Below, piece by piece: positions 17,259 to 25,609 of a DNA stretch of 64,000 bases. Numbering within the stretch: the first letter of the stretch is position 1; every line of letters starts with the position of its first letter. A program made the translations under genes and the position numbers. The notes under the pieces were generated by a model that made no database searches, was not told the origin of the DNA, and saw nothing but the letters and a program-made list of their open reading frames with translations. This stretch comes from Paraburkholderia tropica (GTDB lineage Bacteria > Pseudomonadota > Gammaproteobacteria > Burkholderiales > Burkholderiaceae), in assembly GCF_914484835.1 (NCBI RefSeq), contig NZ_CAJZAR010000037.1, positions 124,001 through 188,000 of the forward strand. Reading direction: 5' to 3'.

Positions 17259-18341
17259 ATGAGCGAACTTGCCCCCGTCATCATCCCGATCAGCCCGCCG
17301 GTTTCCGCGACGCCTATTCGCGCGCTACCGCCGCATTGCACGTTCGACGCCGACGACTGGCATCGGCTGTCGCGTCACTGGTATCCGGTGGCGCACGCCG
17401 ACGCAGTCGGTGAAGCGCCCTTCAAGGCCACGCTGCTCGACGAAAACCTCGTGCTCTATCGCGCCGACGGCGAACTGGTCGTGGCGCGCGACGTCTGTCC
17501 GCATCGCGGCGTGCCGCTCACGCTCGGCACGCACGACGGACAGGGCGTCGTCTGTCCGTATCACGGCCTGCGCTTCGGCGGCGGCGGACGCTGCAACCGC
17601 GTGCCGTCGAGCCCCGACCAGGCGATTCCCGCCAAGCTGCATCTGACGACGTATCCGGCCGTCGAGCGCTACGGTCTCGTCTGGACCTGCCTCGCGCCCG
17701 AAGCCGGCGCGGAGCCGGCCATTCCCCGCATGCCGCACTGGGACGATGCCGACTTCCAGCAGATCGTCTGCCCGAAGTTCGATGTCGCGGGTTTCGCGGG
17801 CCGTCAGGTCGAAGGCTTTATCGATGTCGCGCATTTCGCGTGGATCCACACCGAGACGTTCGCCGATCCCGACAACCAGACCGTGCCGCCCTATCAGCCG
17901 AAAGACACGCCGGAAGGCTTCGAGGTGGACTACCGCAGTTTCGTCGGCAACTATCCGATCGGCGTCGACGGCCGCGCGCCCGCCGAATTCGAATGGCTGC
18001 GCCATTTCGAGGTCCATCTGCCCTTCACGGCCACGCTGACGATCCACTTCCCCGAGAACGCGCGCCTCGTCATCATGAATGCGGCGTCGCCGGTCTCGGC
18101 GCGCAAGACGCGCCTGTTCGCACCGATCGCGCGCAACTTCGACAAGCATCTGCCGATCGAGGACGTGCATGCGTTCAACCTCAAGGTGTTCGAGGAAGAC
18201 CGCCTGATGGTCGAAACCCAGCAACCCGAGCGCCTGCCGCTCGACCTCACGCTCGAAGCGCACATTCCGGCCGACCGCAGTTCCATCGCGTATCGGCGCG
18301 GACTCAAGCGCATGGGCTTCGGCGACTTCTTCCTGGTGTGA
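17259..18341 (+). CDS. Rieske non-heme iron oxygenase, VanA/NdmA-like oxygenase subunit
   Basis: 360 residues from ATG 17259. The Rieske cluster ligands are C80-x-H82 (DVCPHRGVPL) and C99-xx-H102 (VCPYHGLRF). The mononuclear iron site is FIDVAHFAWIH, with D189, H192 and H197. The length and sequence type are those of single-component-oxygenase O- or N-demethylases (vanillate, dicamba, methylxanthine) rather than alpha/beta ring dioxygenases. It needs electrons from the reductase gene that overlaps its stop. The likely reaction is oxidative demethylation or monooxygenation of an aromatic or heterocycle. The substrate is not determined; the neighbouring aminohydrolase makes an N-heterocycle possible. 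Confidence 0.88.
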   Translation: MSELAPVIIPISPPVSATPIRALPPHCTFDADDWHRLSRHWYPVAHADAVGEAPFKATLLDENLVLYRADGELVVARDVCPHRGVPLTLGTHDGQGVVCPYHGLRFGGGGRCNRVPSSPDQAIPAKLHLTTYPAVERYGLVWTCLAPEAGAEPAIPRMPHWDDADFQQIVCPKFDVAGFAGRQVEGFIDVAHFAWIHTETFADPDNQTVPPYQPKDTPEGFEVDYRSFVGNYPIGVDGRAPAEFEWLRHFEVHLPFTATLTIHFPENARLVIMNAASPVSARKTRLFAPIARNFDKHLPIEDVHAFNLKVFEEDRLMVETQQPERLPLDLTLEAHIPADRSSIAYRRGLKRMGFGDFFLV

Positions 18342-18346
18342 TCGTC

Positions 18347-19309
18347 ATGTCGACTATTGCGGTGATCGTGGACACACTCAGCGCGCAGGGCCGCGGCAAT
18401 CTGGCCGTGCGGCTGGTCTGCGCCGACGGCAGCGCGCTGCCGCCATTCGATGCGGGCGCACATATCGACGTGCATTTCGCTCGCGGTTTGATCCGCCCGT
18501 ATTCGATTGCGAGCGCGCCGCACGAGCGCGACCACTATGTGCTGTGCGTGAAGCGCGAAGCGGCGTCGCGTGGCGGATCGGCTTACGTGCATGAGCGGCT
18601 GCGCGTGGGCGACCGGCTCGATGTGTCGCTGCCGCGCAATCTGTTTGGATTGCGCGAAGGCAGCCGGCATGTGCTGATGGCCGGCGGCATCGGCATCACG
18701 CCGCTGCTCTCGATGGCGGAGAGTCTGGAGAAATCAGGCGTGCCGTTCGAATTGCACTACTACGTGCGCGAGCGGATCGACACGGCGTTCAAGGCGCGCT
18801 GGGCCGCCGGATTCACGCATGGGCGCGTGCACGTTCATAGTTCGATCGATGGCGAGAGCGCACGCGACGCCCTACCCGCCGCGCTGCACGCGCCGGTCGA
18901 TGGCATGCAGCTTTATCTCTGCGGGCCAGATAGTTTCATGCGTCACGTGGCGCAATCGGCGCGCGAATTCGGCTGGCAAGCCGGGGCGATCCATCAAGAA
19001 GCATTCGGCGCGCCGGCCGTGCAGGCGCGCACCGACGACGAAAGCTTCCAGGTCGTGCTCGCAAGCAGTGGCCAGACGTTCGAAGTGACGGCGCAACGCA
19101 GTATCGCTTCCGTGTTGCTGGAGGGCGGCGTGAGCGTGCCGCTTTCGTGCGAGATGGGCATTTGCGGCGCGTGCCTCACGCCGGTGATCGACGGCGTGGC
19201 CGATCACCGCGATACGGTGCAAAGCGATATGGAAAAGTGCGCGGCGAATCAGCAGATCGCGCTCTGTTGTTCGCGTGCGCGGACGCCGAGGATCGTTATC
19301 GGCCTCTGA
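18347..19309 (+). CDS. Oxygenase reductase, PDR/VanB family (FMN/NADH, 2Fe-2S)
   Basis: 320 residues. Flavin domain (RPYSIAS at about 50-56), NAD(P)H domain (LMAGGIGITPLLSMA at 110-124; YLCGPDSFM) and C-terminal plant-type ferredoxin with C268, C273, C276 and C307 or C308 (SCEMGICGACLTPV). This is the VanB/phthalate dioxygenase reductase order. It transfers electrons from NADH to the Rieske oxygenase encoded immediately upstream. The genes are coupled: a GTG at 18338 even overlaps the previous stop, but the ATG at 18347 is the more conventional start. Confidence 0.92.
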   Translation: MSTIAVIVDTLSAQGRGNLAVRLVCADGSALPPFDAGAHIDVHFARGLIRPYSIASAPHERDHYVLCVKREAASRGGSAYVHERLRVGDRLDVSLPRNLFGLREGSRHVLMAGGIGITPLLSMAESLEKSGVPFELHYYVRERIDTAFKARWAAGFTHGRVHVHSSIDGESARDALPAALHAPVDGMQLYLCGPDSFMRHVAQSAREFGWQAGAIHQEAFGAPAVQARTDDESFQVVLASSGQTFEVTAQRSIASVLLEGGVSVPLSCEMGICGACLTPVIDGVADHRDTVQSDMEKCAANQQIALCCSRARTPRIVIGL

Positions 19310-19327
19310 CGGCAAGCCACCGGTCCC

Positions 19328-20044
19328 TCACGGCGCGACGCCATACATCCGCTCGCACAAAGCCACGCTGGCGCCGAGTTTCCGCGACAACTCCGACGCA
19401 CCCCGCAGCATCTGCGCCGCGACATCGCCGGACGTTCGCGCCGCATCGAGCCGCGAAGCCGGACCGGAAAGCGTGAGCGCCGCCATGAACTTGTCGCCGG
19501 CCCCGAAGATCGGCGCGGCAAACGCCGCCGTGTGCTGGTCGCGCGCCCCCGACGTGAAGAGTGGCAATTCCGGCGTCGTGTCGAACACCGCATCGCCGAG
19601 CCCCCAGAACCTCAGCACCAGACCGATGGCGGTATCGTCGAGCGGAAACAACGTGCCGGGCAAGCGCGTCTCGCGCAACCCTTCGGACGGCTCCGCGCGG
19701 AACAGGCAAAGCCGCTGCGCGTGATCGATGACGTAGTACGACGCGCTCTCTTTCGTCGATGTCGCCAGCGCATGCAGCGCCGGTTCGACCACCGACGACA
19801 GATGAAACGACTGCTCGTAAAGCTTGCCGAGATACAGCACGCGCGGCCCGAGCGAGTACGAGCCGCTCTCCGCGCGGATCACATAATTCATCCGCTCCAG
19901 CGAATTCATCAGCCGATACACGGTCGTCTTGTGCATGCCCGAGGCCTGCGAGAGCGCCGCGAGCGACAGCGACTCCGCGCCAGGCTTGAAGATGTCGAGC
20001 AGCGATAACGCCTTCTCGACCGACTGCACGCCGTCGTTACCCAT
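19328..20044 (-). CDS. IclR-family transcriptional regulator
   Basis: 238 residues from the ATG five bases after GGAGG; the preceding in-frame codons cross the operator region and were excluded. The winged helix (VQSVEKALSLLDIFK, ASGMHKTTVYRLMNSLERMNYV) is followed by an IclR effector domain (SASYYVIDHAQRLCLFRAEPSEGLRE). It is divergent from the RraA-like/dehydrogenase/lactonase run and shares with it a region with two perfect TTGTAC-N3-GTACAA palindromes. It is therefore the probable regulator of that run and of itself. Confidence 0.92.
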   Translation of the reverse strand: MGNDGVQSVEKALSLLDIFKPGAESLSLAALSQASGMHKTTVYRLMNSLERMNYVIRAESGSYSLGPRVLYLGKLYEQSFHLSSVVEPALHALATSTKESASYYVIDHAQRLCLFRAEPSEGLRETRLPGTLFPLDDTAIGLVLRFWGLGDAVFDTTPELPLFTSGARDQHTAAFAAPIFGAGDKFMAALTLSGPASRLDAARTSGDVAAQMLRGASELSRKLGASVALCERMYGVAP

Positions 20045-20072
20045 CATCCCCTCCGTTTTTTCCGTTTCGGGA

Positions 20073-20087
20073 TTGTACATCGTACAA
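20073..20087. promoter_or_regulatory. IclR operator candidate, TTGTACATCGTACAA
   Basis: A perfect TTGTAC-N3-GTACAA palindrome 29 bases upstream of the IclR start. A matching half-site (TTGTACATCGT) is at 20124-20134. The size and symmetry fit IclR-family operators. Confidence 0.65.
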
Positions 20088-20201
20088 CTTTCCGGTCTTT
20101 TTGTTTTACTCTGTACACCCATGTTGTACATCGTGGAGGGTAAACGCGGATGGCAGGCCAATCCGCTGCGCCGTTATAGTGATTTCACTTTGTACACCAC
20201 C

Positions 20202-20218
20202 GTTGTACTAGGTACAAC
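20202..20218. promoter_or_regulatory. IclR operator candidate, GTTGTACTAGGTACAAC
   Basis: A perfect 7-3-7 palindrome, the same core as at 20073, 24 bases upstream of the RraA-like gene. TGTACA half-sites are also at 20112-20117 and 20191-20196. It probably controls the plus-strand catabolic run. Confidence 0.65.
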
Positions 20219-20241
20219 GCAATCGAAGAGGTCGAATCACC

Positions 20242-20943
20242 ATGAGCGCATTTCCCAACACCACGCCGTCCATCGTCCGCGATATCACGCGCGTTTCGCC
20301 CGAGCTCGTGCAAGCCGCCGCGCAGTTCCAGGCGGCCATTCTCGCCGACGTCGCGGGCCGCCGCGGCACGCTGCACGGCCGCGTCAAGCCCGTCGCGCCC
20401 GGCATGAAGCTCGCCGGCCCGGCCATCACCGTCGAAGTGCGGCAAGGCGACAACCTGGCGATTCACGCCGCGCTCGCAATCGCCCAGCCTGGCGACGTGA
20501 TCGTGGTCGACGGCAAAGGCGATCTGTCCTGCGCGCTGATCGGCGAAATCATGACGACGCAGGCGCAGGAAAGCGGCCTCGGCGGTCTGGTCCTCGACGC
20601 CGCCGTGCGCGACTCCGCCGAACTCGCGAAGAACGGTTTTCCCGTGTTCGCCGCCGGCCTCAACCCGTGCGGCCCGACGAAAAGCGTGGCCGGCCGCGTC
20701 AACTTTCAGATTTCCGCCGGCGGCGCGACGATCAATCCGGGCGATCTGATCGTCGGCGACGCCGATGGCGTCGTGGTGATTCCGCGCGAAGACGTCGAAC
20801 GCATTCTCGTGCTGGCCCAGAAGAAGGTCGATGCCGAAACCGCCCGCATCGCCGCCATCCGCAAGCGCGAGGCGCTGCGTCCGGCCTGGCTCGACAAGGA
20901 ACTGCGCGCCGTGGGCATGCTGGCCGAAGGCGAGGTTCTGTAA
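20242..20943 (+). CDS. RraA-like protein: 4-carboxy-4-hydroxy-2-oxoadipate (CHA) / HMG aldolase family
   Basis: 233 residues. Class II pyruvate aldolases of this family (LigK/GalC/ProA) split CHA to pyruvate and oxaloacetate and can decarboxylate oxaloacetate. Visible markers are DVIVVDGKGDLSCALIGEI, GLGGLVLDAAVRDSAELA (substrate/metal D and R) and LIVGDADGVVVIPRE. It lies first after the IclR operators and overlaps the next gene by one base. The window also has COG3618 hydrolases of the LigI type, so a gallate/protocatechuate 4,5-cleavage-like lower pathway is possible. No ring-cleavage dioxygenase or LigJ hydratase is visible. Confidence 0.85.
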   Translation: MSAFPNTTPSIVRDITRVSPELVQAAAQFQAAILADVAGRRGTLHGRVKPVAPGMKLAGPAITVEVRQGDNLAIHAALAIAQPGDVIVVDGKGDLSCALIGEIMTTQAQESGLGGLVLDAAVRDSAELAKNGFPVFAAGLNPCGPTKSVAGRVNFQISAGGATINPGDLIVGDADGVVVIPREDVERILVLAQKKVDAETARIAAIRKREALRPAWLDKELRAVGMLAEGEVL

Positions 20944-21893
20944 TGAACGCGTCGACGCACAAGCCGGTTCTGATCGTCACCGGCAACGATCTCGCCCCTG
21001 AAGCGCTCGAGATGTTGCGCGATTTTGAAATCGTGTACGCGGGCCGCACCCCGACCGAAAGCGATCTGGTCACGCTCTGTTCGGCGCACAAGCCGACGGC
21101 CATCATCGTGCGCTACGGCAAGATCAACGCGCGGGTGATGGATGCGTGCGGCGGCCAGTTGCAGGTGATTTCGAAGCACGGCAGCGGCATCGACGTGATC
21201 GATCAAAGCGCCGCGGCCGAACGCGGCATCGCGGTGCGCGCCGCCGCGGGCGCCAACGCGGCGGCCGTCGCCGAGCATACGTGGGCGCTGATTCTCGCCT
21301 GCGCGAACTCCGTCCCGCAGCTCGACGGACGTATGCGCGCGGGCCACTGGGACAAGTCCACGCACAAGTCGCTCGAACTGGCGGGCCGCACCATCGGGCT
21401 CGTCGGCCTCGGAGCGATCGGACGGCGCGTCGCGGCGGCGGCCAGCGCGTTCGACATGCGCGTGCTCGCGCACGACCCGTATGCGAAGGAAGCGCCGGAC
21501 GGCGTGTCGCTCGTCGGCCTCGACGACCTCTTTGCCAGCGCCGACATCGTCTCGCTGCACTGCCCGTTGACCGACGAGAACCGCCAGATGATCAACGCCG
21601 CGACACTCGCCCGATTCAAACGCGGTGCGATTCTCGTCAACACGGCACGCGGCGGCCTGATCGACGAAGTTGCGCTCGCCGCCGCGCTGTCGAACGGTCA
21701 ACTGCTTGCCGCGGGCCTCGATAGTTTCGACGTCGAGCCGATGCCCTCGCCCCATGTTTTCCAGGGCCTGTCGAACGCAATCCTGTCGCCGCACATCGGT
21801 GGCGTCAGCGACGCGGCCTACGTGAACATGGGCAAAGGCGCGGCCGCGAATGTGCTCGCTGTCGTCGATTCGCACGCGCACAGCGCTGCGTAG
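20943..21893 (+). CDS. D-2-hydroxyacid dehydrogenase (NAD-binding)
   Basis: 316 residues. Two-domain fold with GLVGLGAIGRRVAAAA as the NAD-binding motif, the catalytic Arg region VSLHCPLTDENRQMI and NTARGGLIDEVAL, and the His of ILSPHIGG. It belongs to the phosphoglycerate/hydroxyacid dehydrogenase family, interconverting a 2-oxo acid and a D-2-hydroxyacid. The ATG overlaps the preceding stop (TAATG), so it is translationally coupled to the aldolase-like gene and may reduce the oxo acid it releases. Substrate not determined. Confidence 0.88.
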   Translation: MNASTHKPVLIVTGNDLAPEALEMLRDFEIVYAGRTPTESDLVTLCSAHKPTAIIVRYGKINARVMDACGGQLQVISKHGSGIDVIDQSAAAERGIAVRAAAGANAAAVAEHTWALILACANSVPQLDGRMRAGHWDKSTHKSLELAGRTIGLVGLGAIGRRVAAAASAFDMRVLAHDPYAKEAPDGVSLVGLDDLFASADIVSLHCPLTDENRQMINAATLARFKRGAILVNTARGGLIDEVALAAALSNGQLLAAGLDSFDVEPMPSPHVFQGLSNAILSPHIGGVSDAAYVNMGKGAAANVLAVVDSHAHSAA

Positions 21894-21918
21894 TCCTGAA
21901 CGAAATCGCAGGTTCGAC

Positions 21919-22848
21919 ATGTTTTATCTCAAGCAGCCGGAAGTCAGCACCGCCGACGTATTCACGCGCATGCCCGAGCGTTTTCGCAAGCCGGACGTGC
22001 AAACGGACTGGTCGCGCGCGAATCGCGGCGGCCAGCCGACCGACTCGTTTCTCGAAGGTCCGGTCTGGAGTCCCGCCGGCCATCTGTATGTGACCGACAT
22101 TCCGCATGGCCGCGTGTTTCGCATTTCGGCCGATGGCGACTGGGAACTCGTCGTCGAATACGAGGGCGAGCCCAACGGCATGAAGCTCGTCGACGACGGC
22201 CATCTGCTCATTACGGATTACCGCAACGGGCTGATGCTGCTCGACATCGCGCGCGGCGTCGTCACGCCGTATCTGGAGCGCCGCAACACCGAGCGCTTTC
22301 GCGGCGTCAACGACCTCACGTTCGACTCGAAGGGCAACCTGTACTTCACCGATCAAGGTCAGACCGGTCTGCACGATCCGACCGGCCGCGTCTACAGGCT
22401 CTCGCCGACAGGCAAGCTGGACATGCTGCTCGGCAACTGCCCGAGCCCGAACGGCCTCGTGCTGTCTCCCGACGAAAAAGTGCTGTACGTCGCGATGACG
22501 CGCGGCAACTGCGTGTGGCGCGTGCCGCTTCAGGCCGACGGTTCGGTCAGCAAGGTGGGCCAGTTCTTCACGTCATATGGTCCGAGCGGCCCGGACGGTT
22601 TGACGATCGACAGCGCCGGACGCCTGTTCGTCGCCAATCCGGGGCTCGGCCGCGCATGGGTGCTGAACCACCTGGCCGAGCCCGAGCGGATTCTGCTCAG
22701 CCCGGCCGGCGCATCGCTGACGAACCTGTGCTTCGGCGGCCCGGACATGAAGACGCTGTTCATGACCGAGTCCGTCTCCGGCACCGTGCTCAAGGCCGAA
22801 CTGGATATTGCCGGGCCGTTGCCCCACCAGGCCCAAGCCACGCGCTGA
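21919..22848 (+). CDS. SMP-30/gluconolactonase-type lactone hydrolase
   Basis: 309 residues from MFYLKQPEV, with CAGG upstream. A six-bladed beta-propeller of the SMP-30/gluconolactonase/LRE family with calcium-site segments FLEGPVWSPAGHLYVTDIP, GEPNGMKLVDDGHLLITDY, GVNDLTFDSKGNLYFTDQG and CPSPNGLVLSPDEKVLYV. It hydrolyses a sugar or aromatic-derived lactone. It is third in the IclR-flanked run, 25 bases after the dehydrogenase. The combination of lactonase, hydroxyacid dehydrogenase and aldolase suggests sugar-acid or lactone catabolism at least as strongly as aromatic catabolism. Confidence 0.88.
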   Translation: MFYLKQPEVSTADVFTRMPERFRKPDVQTDWSRANRGGQPTDSFLEGPVWSPAGHLYVTDIPHGRVFRISADGDWELVVEYEGEPNGMKLVDDGHLLITDYRNGLMLLDIARGVVTPYLERRNTERFRGVNDLTFDSKGNLYFTDQGQTGLHDPTGRVYRLSPTGKLDMLLGNCPSPNGLVLSPDEKVLYVAMTRGNCVWRVPLQADGSVSKVGQFFTSYGPSGPDGLTIDSAGRLFVANPGLGRAWVLNHLAEPERILLSPAGASLTNLCFGGPDMKTLFMTESVSGTVLKAELDIAGPLPHQAQATR

Positions 22849-22947
22849 CTCGCGCGGCAAAACCATGACCTGCCCGGCGGCGCGCACGCGAGCGCCGGCG
22901 CCAAGACAGCAAGTTGCATCCGACCGAGGTGCAACGGAGGAGCGCAC

Positions 22948-24348
22948 ATGCACATTTCCCAGCCCATTCGCGCGGAGAACTCGCCGGTGGCGGCACATCC
23001 GCAGGACGAGACCGATGCATCGACGTCGGCCGCGATGCCGGCCGCGATGACGCCGGATCAATTCGCCGCCAGCGAACGCACGCTCGAAAAAGCGTTCCGC
23101 CGCATCCTGCCGTTCATTTTCGCGTGCTACGTGATCAGCTATCTCGACCGCACCAACGTCGGGTTCGCCGCGCTCACGATGAACAAGGATCTCGGCCTCA
23201 CCGCGCAACAATTCGGACTGGGCGCGGGGCTGTTCTTCATCGGCTATTTTCTGTTCGAGATTCCCAGCAATCTGATCATGCAGAAGGTCGGCGCGCGCAT
23301 ATGGATCGCGCGCATCATGATCACGTGGGGCGTGATTTCGATGGCGACGGCCTTCGTGGCCGGGCCGAAAAGTTTCGCCGCTGCGCGCTTCCTGCTCGGC
23401 GTCGCCGAAGCCGGTTTCACGCCGGGCATCTACCTCTATTTCACGCAGTGGTTTCCGGGCAAGTGGCGCGCGAAGGTCACCGCCGCGTTTCTCGTCGGCA
23501 TTCCGGTGGCGAACATGATCGGCTCGCCGGTGTCCGGCGCGCTGCTGCAACTCGGCGGTCTGCATGGCTTGCGTAGCTGGCAATGGCTGCTGCTGATCGA
23601 AGGACTGCCCGCGATCGCATTGGGCGTCGCGTGCCTCTTCATCCTCGCCGACCGCCCCGAACGCGCACGCTGGCTGAGCCGCGACGAAAAGGACGTGCTC
23701 GCGCAGCGGCTCGCACTGGAACAGCGCAGCATCGCGGGCAAGCACGGCTCCAGCCTGCGCGACGCCATGACGAACTGGCGCGTCTTCGTGCTCGCGCTCG
23801 TGAACTTCTGCGGCATCGTCGGCTCGATCGGCGTGGGACTCTGGATGCCGCAAATCATCAAGCAGTTCGGCGTGGGCCACGCGACCATCGGCTGGCTCAC
23901 CGCCATTCCCTATGCGCTGGGCGCCGTGGTGATGCTCGCCTGGGCCCGTCTTGCGAATCGCTCGGCGCGCCGCATCCCCTACGTGGCGGGCGCGCTTCTC
24001 GTCGCCGCCGCTGCGCTCGCGGTCAGCACGATGCTCGATGCGCCGGCGCTCAAGCTCATCGCATTGTGCTTCACCGTGAGCGGCATTCTCGCGTTCCAGG
24101 CCACCTACTGGGCGATTCCCTCCGGCTTTCTGACTGGCCGCGCCGCCGCGGGCGGCATCGCGCTGATCGTCTCGATCGGCAATCTCGGCGGCTTCGTCGG
24201 ACCGTCGATGATCGGCGCAATCAAGGAGCTCTCGGGCGGCTTCACCGCCGCGCTGCTCGCCGTGGCCGCCGTGCTGCTGATCGGCGCGCTGATGATCGCC
24301 TGGCTCGGCGACCCCGGCGCGGGCGTCGGCGAAGAACCGCACGCCTGA
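22948..24348 (+). CDS. MFS transporter, anion:cation symporter (ACS) family
   Basis: 466 residues with an extended, polar N-terminus (about 45 residues) and 12 predicted membrane segments. ACS signatures: FAFVISYLDRTNVGFAALTMNKDLGL (here CYVISYLDRTNVG) at the first helix, FLFEIPSNLIMQKVGARIWIARIMITWG, and FLLGVAEAGFTPGIYLYFTQWF. Relatives import phthalate, tartrate, galactonate or hydroxyphenylacetate. GGAGGAG precedes the ATG. It lies in the IclR-flanked run and probably imports its substrate. The middle loop between the two halves is charged, as usual. Confidence 0.9.
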   Translation: MHISQPIRAENSPVAAHPQDETDASTSAAMPAAMTPDQFAASERTLEKAFRRILPFIFACYVISYLDRTNVGFAALTMNKDLGLTAQQFGLGAGLFFIGYFLFEIPSNLIMQKVGARIWIARIMITWGVISMATAFVAGPKSFAAARFLLGVAEAGFTPGIYLYFTQWFPGKWRAKVTAAFLVGIPVANMIGSPVSGALLQLGGLHGLRSWQWLLLIEGLPAIALGVACLFILADRPERARWLSRDEKDVLAQRLALEQRSIAGKHGSSLRDAMTNWRVFVLALVNFCGIVGSIGVGLWMPQIIKQFGVGHATIGWLTAIPYALGAVVMLAWARLANRSARRIPYVAGALLVAAAALAVSTMLDAPALKLIALCFTVSGILAFQATYWAIPSGFLTGRAAAGGIALIVSIGNLGGFVGPSMIGAIKELSGGFTAALLAVAAVLLIGALMIAWLGDPGAGVGEEPHA

Positions 24349-24434
24349 ACCCGCTTCACGCTTTTCGCTTCACCTTGTTTCGCTGCTCACTTCTCGCCCA
24401 TACCAACACAGATAAACACATCAACGGAGACACC

Positions 24435-25598
24435 ATGCAGGAACGCTTTTCCCCGACGTCGAAGGTCATCAAGCGCATGTCGAGCGCCACGGTCACGGTC
24501 TCGGCGGCCGCGGCGACGCTCGCCCTCGCGCCGCATGCCGCCCACGCGCAAAGCAGCGTGACGCTCTATGGCATCGTCGATGTGGGCATCGAACATATCA
24601 ACAACACGCAGAGCGGCGGCGCGCTCACGCGTGAGGCGTCGGGCAATCTCTCGGGCTCGCGCTGGGGACTCAAGGGCGTCGAGGATCTCGGCGGCGGCCT
24701 GAAAGCGATTTTCACCCTTGAAAATGGCTTCAACGTCAACGACGGCACCAGCGCGCAATCGACCAAAGGCCTCGGCTCGAACGCCACGACCACGTCGCGC
24801 CTGTTCGGCCGCCAGGCGTGGGTCGGTCTCACGACGCACGGTCAGACGCTCACGCTCGGCCGCCAGAACTCGGTGCTCTACGATCAGGCCGTCGTGTTCG
24901 ATCCGATGACCGCATCGTCGCGCTACTCCACGCTGTCGATCGACTACGCGATGGCGGGCCGCATCGACAACTCCGCGAAATACGTGGGCGTGCTCGGCCC
25001 CGTGACCGTGGCCGCGATGTACAGCACGCGCTACGACACGGGCTATGGCAGCGAAGTGGCGGGCGCCCAGCTGACCGGCCGCTACTTCGGCGGCGCGCTC
25101 ACGTATGCACGCGGCCCCTTCGCCGCCAGCCTCTCCTACGAGCAGCGCAACAGCAACACGGTCGCGACCAACACCGGCTCGGAACGCCGCGCGACCGCCG
25201 CCGCCACCTATGTGATCGGCGGCTTCAAGGCCTTCGCGGGCTATCGCTATCTGCAGGCTTCGCGCGCGTTCGTGCCCGCGAACCCGATTCTCATCACCGC
25301 CAACGGGTCGCAATCAAGCTCGGCGAATCTCTACTGGGCCGGCGCGAACTACATGTTCACGCCTGCGTTCTTCATGACGGCGGCAGCCTATTACCAGGAC
25401 GTGCACTCGACGGGCGCCGATCCGTGGATGGCGGTCCTCAACGCCGATTACCTGCTCTCGAAGAGTACCGACATCTACGCCACGGCCGCGTTCGCGCGCA
25501 ACAAGGGCGGCTCGGCGCTGGGCGTGAACGGCTATGGCACGGTCGCGGCGAACTACGACCAGACCGGCATCGTGATCGGCATGCGCAAGAAGTTCTGA
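24435..25598 (+). CDS. Gram-negative general porin (Porin_4 type)
   Basis: 387 residues with a signal peptide ending AHAAHAQ (cleavage near residue 37), then SSVTLYGIVDVGIEHINN, the standard start of Burkholderiales 16-strand porins. GSRWGLKGVEDLGGGLKAIFTLENGFN and the final aromatic residue (RKKF) fit outer-membrane insertion. GGAGA precedes the ATG by five bases. Being inside a catabolic run, it probably provides substrate entry for the adjacent MFS transporter. Confidence 0.93.
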   Translation: MQERFSPTSKVIKRMSSATVTVSAAAATLALAPHAAHAQSSVTLYGIVDVGIEHINNTQSGGALTREASGNLSGSRWGLKGVEDLGGGLKAIFTLENGFNVNDGTSAQSTKGLGSNATTTSRLFGRQAWVGLTTHGQTLTLGRQNSVLYDQAVVFDPMTASSRYSTLSIDYAMAGRIDNSAKYVGVLGPVTVAAMYSTRYDTGYGSEVAGAQLTGRYFGGALTYARGPFAASLSYEQRNSNTVATNTGSERRATAAATYVIGGFKAFAGYRYLQASRAFVPANPILITANGSQSSSANLYWAGANYMFTPAFFMTAAAYYQDVHSTGADPWMAVLNADYLLSKSTDIYATAAFARNKGGSALGVNGYGTVAANYDQTGIVIGMRKKF

Positions 25599-25609
25599 GC
25601 GGATCGACC

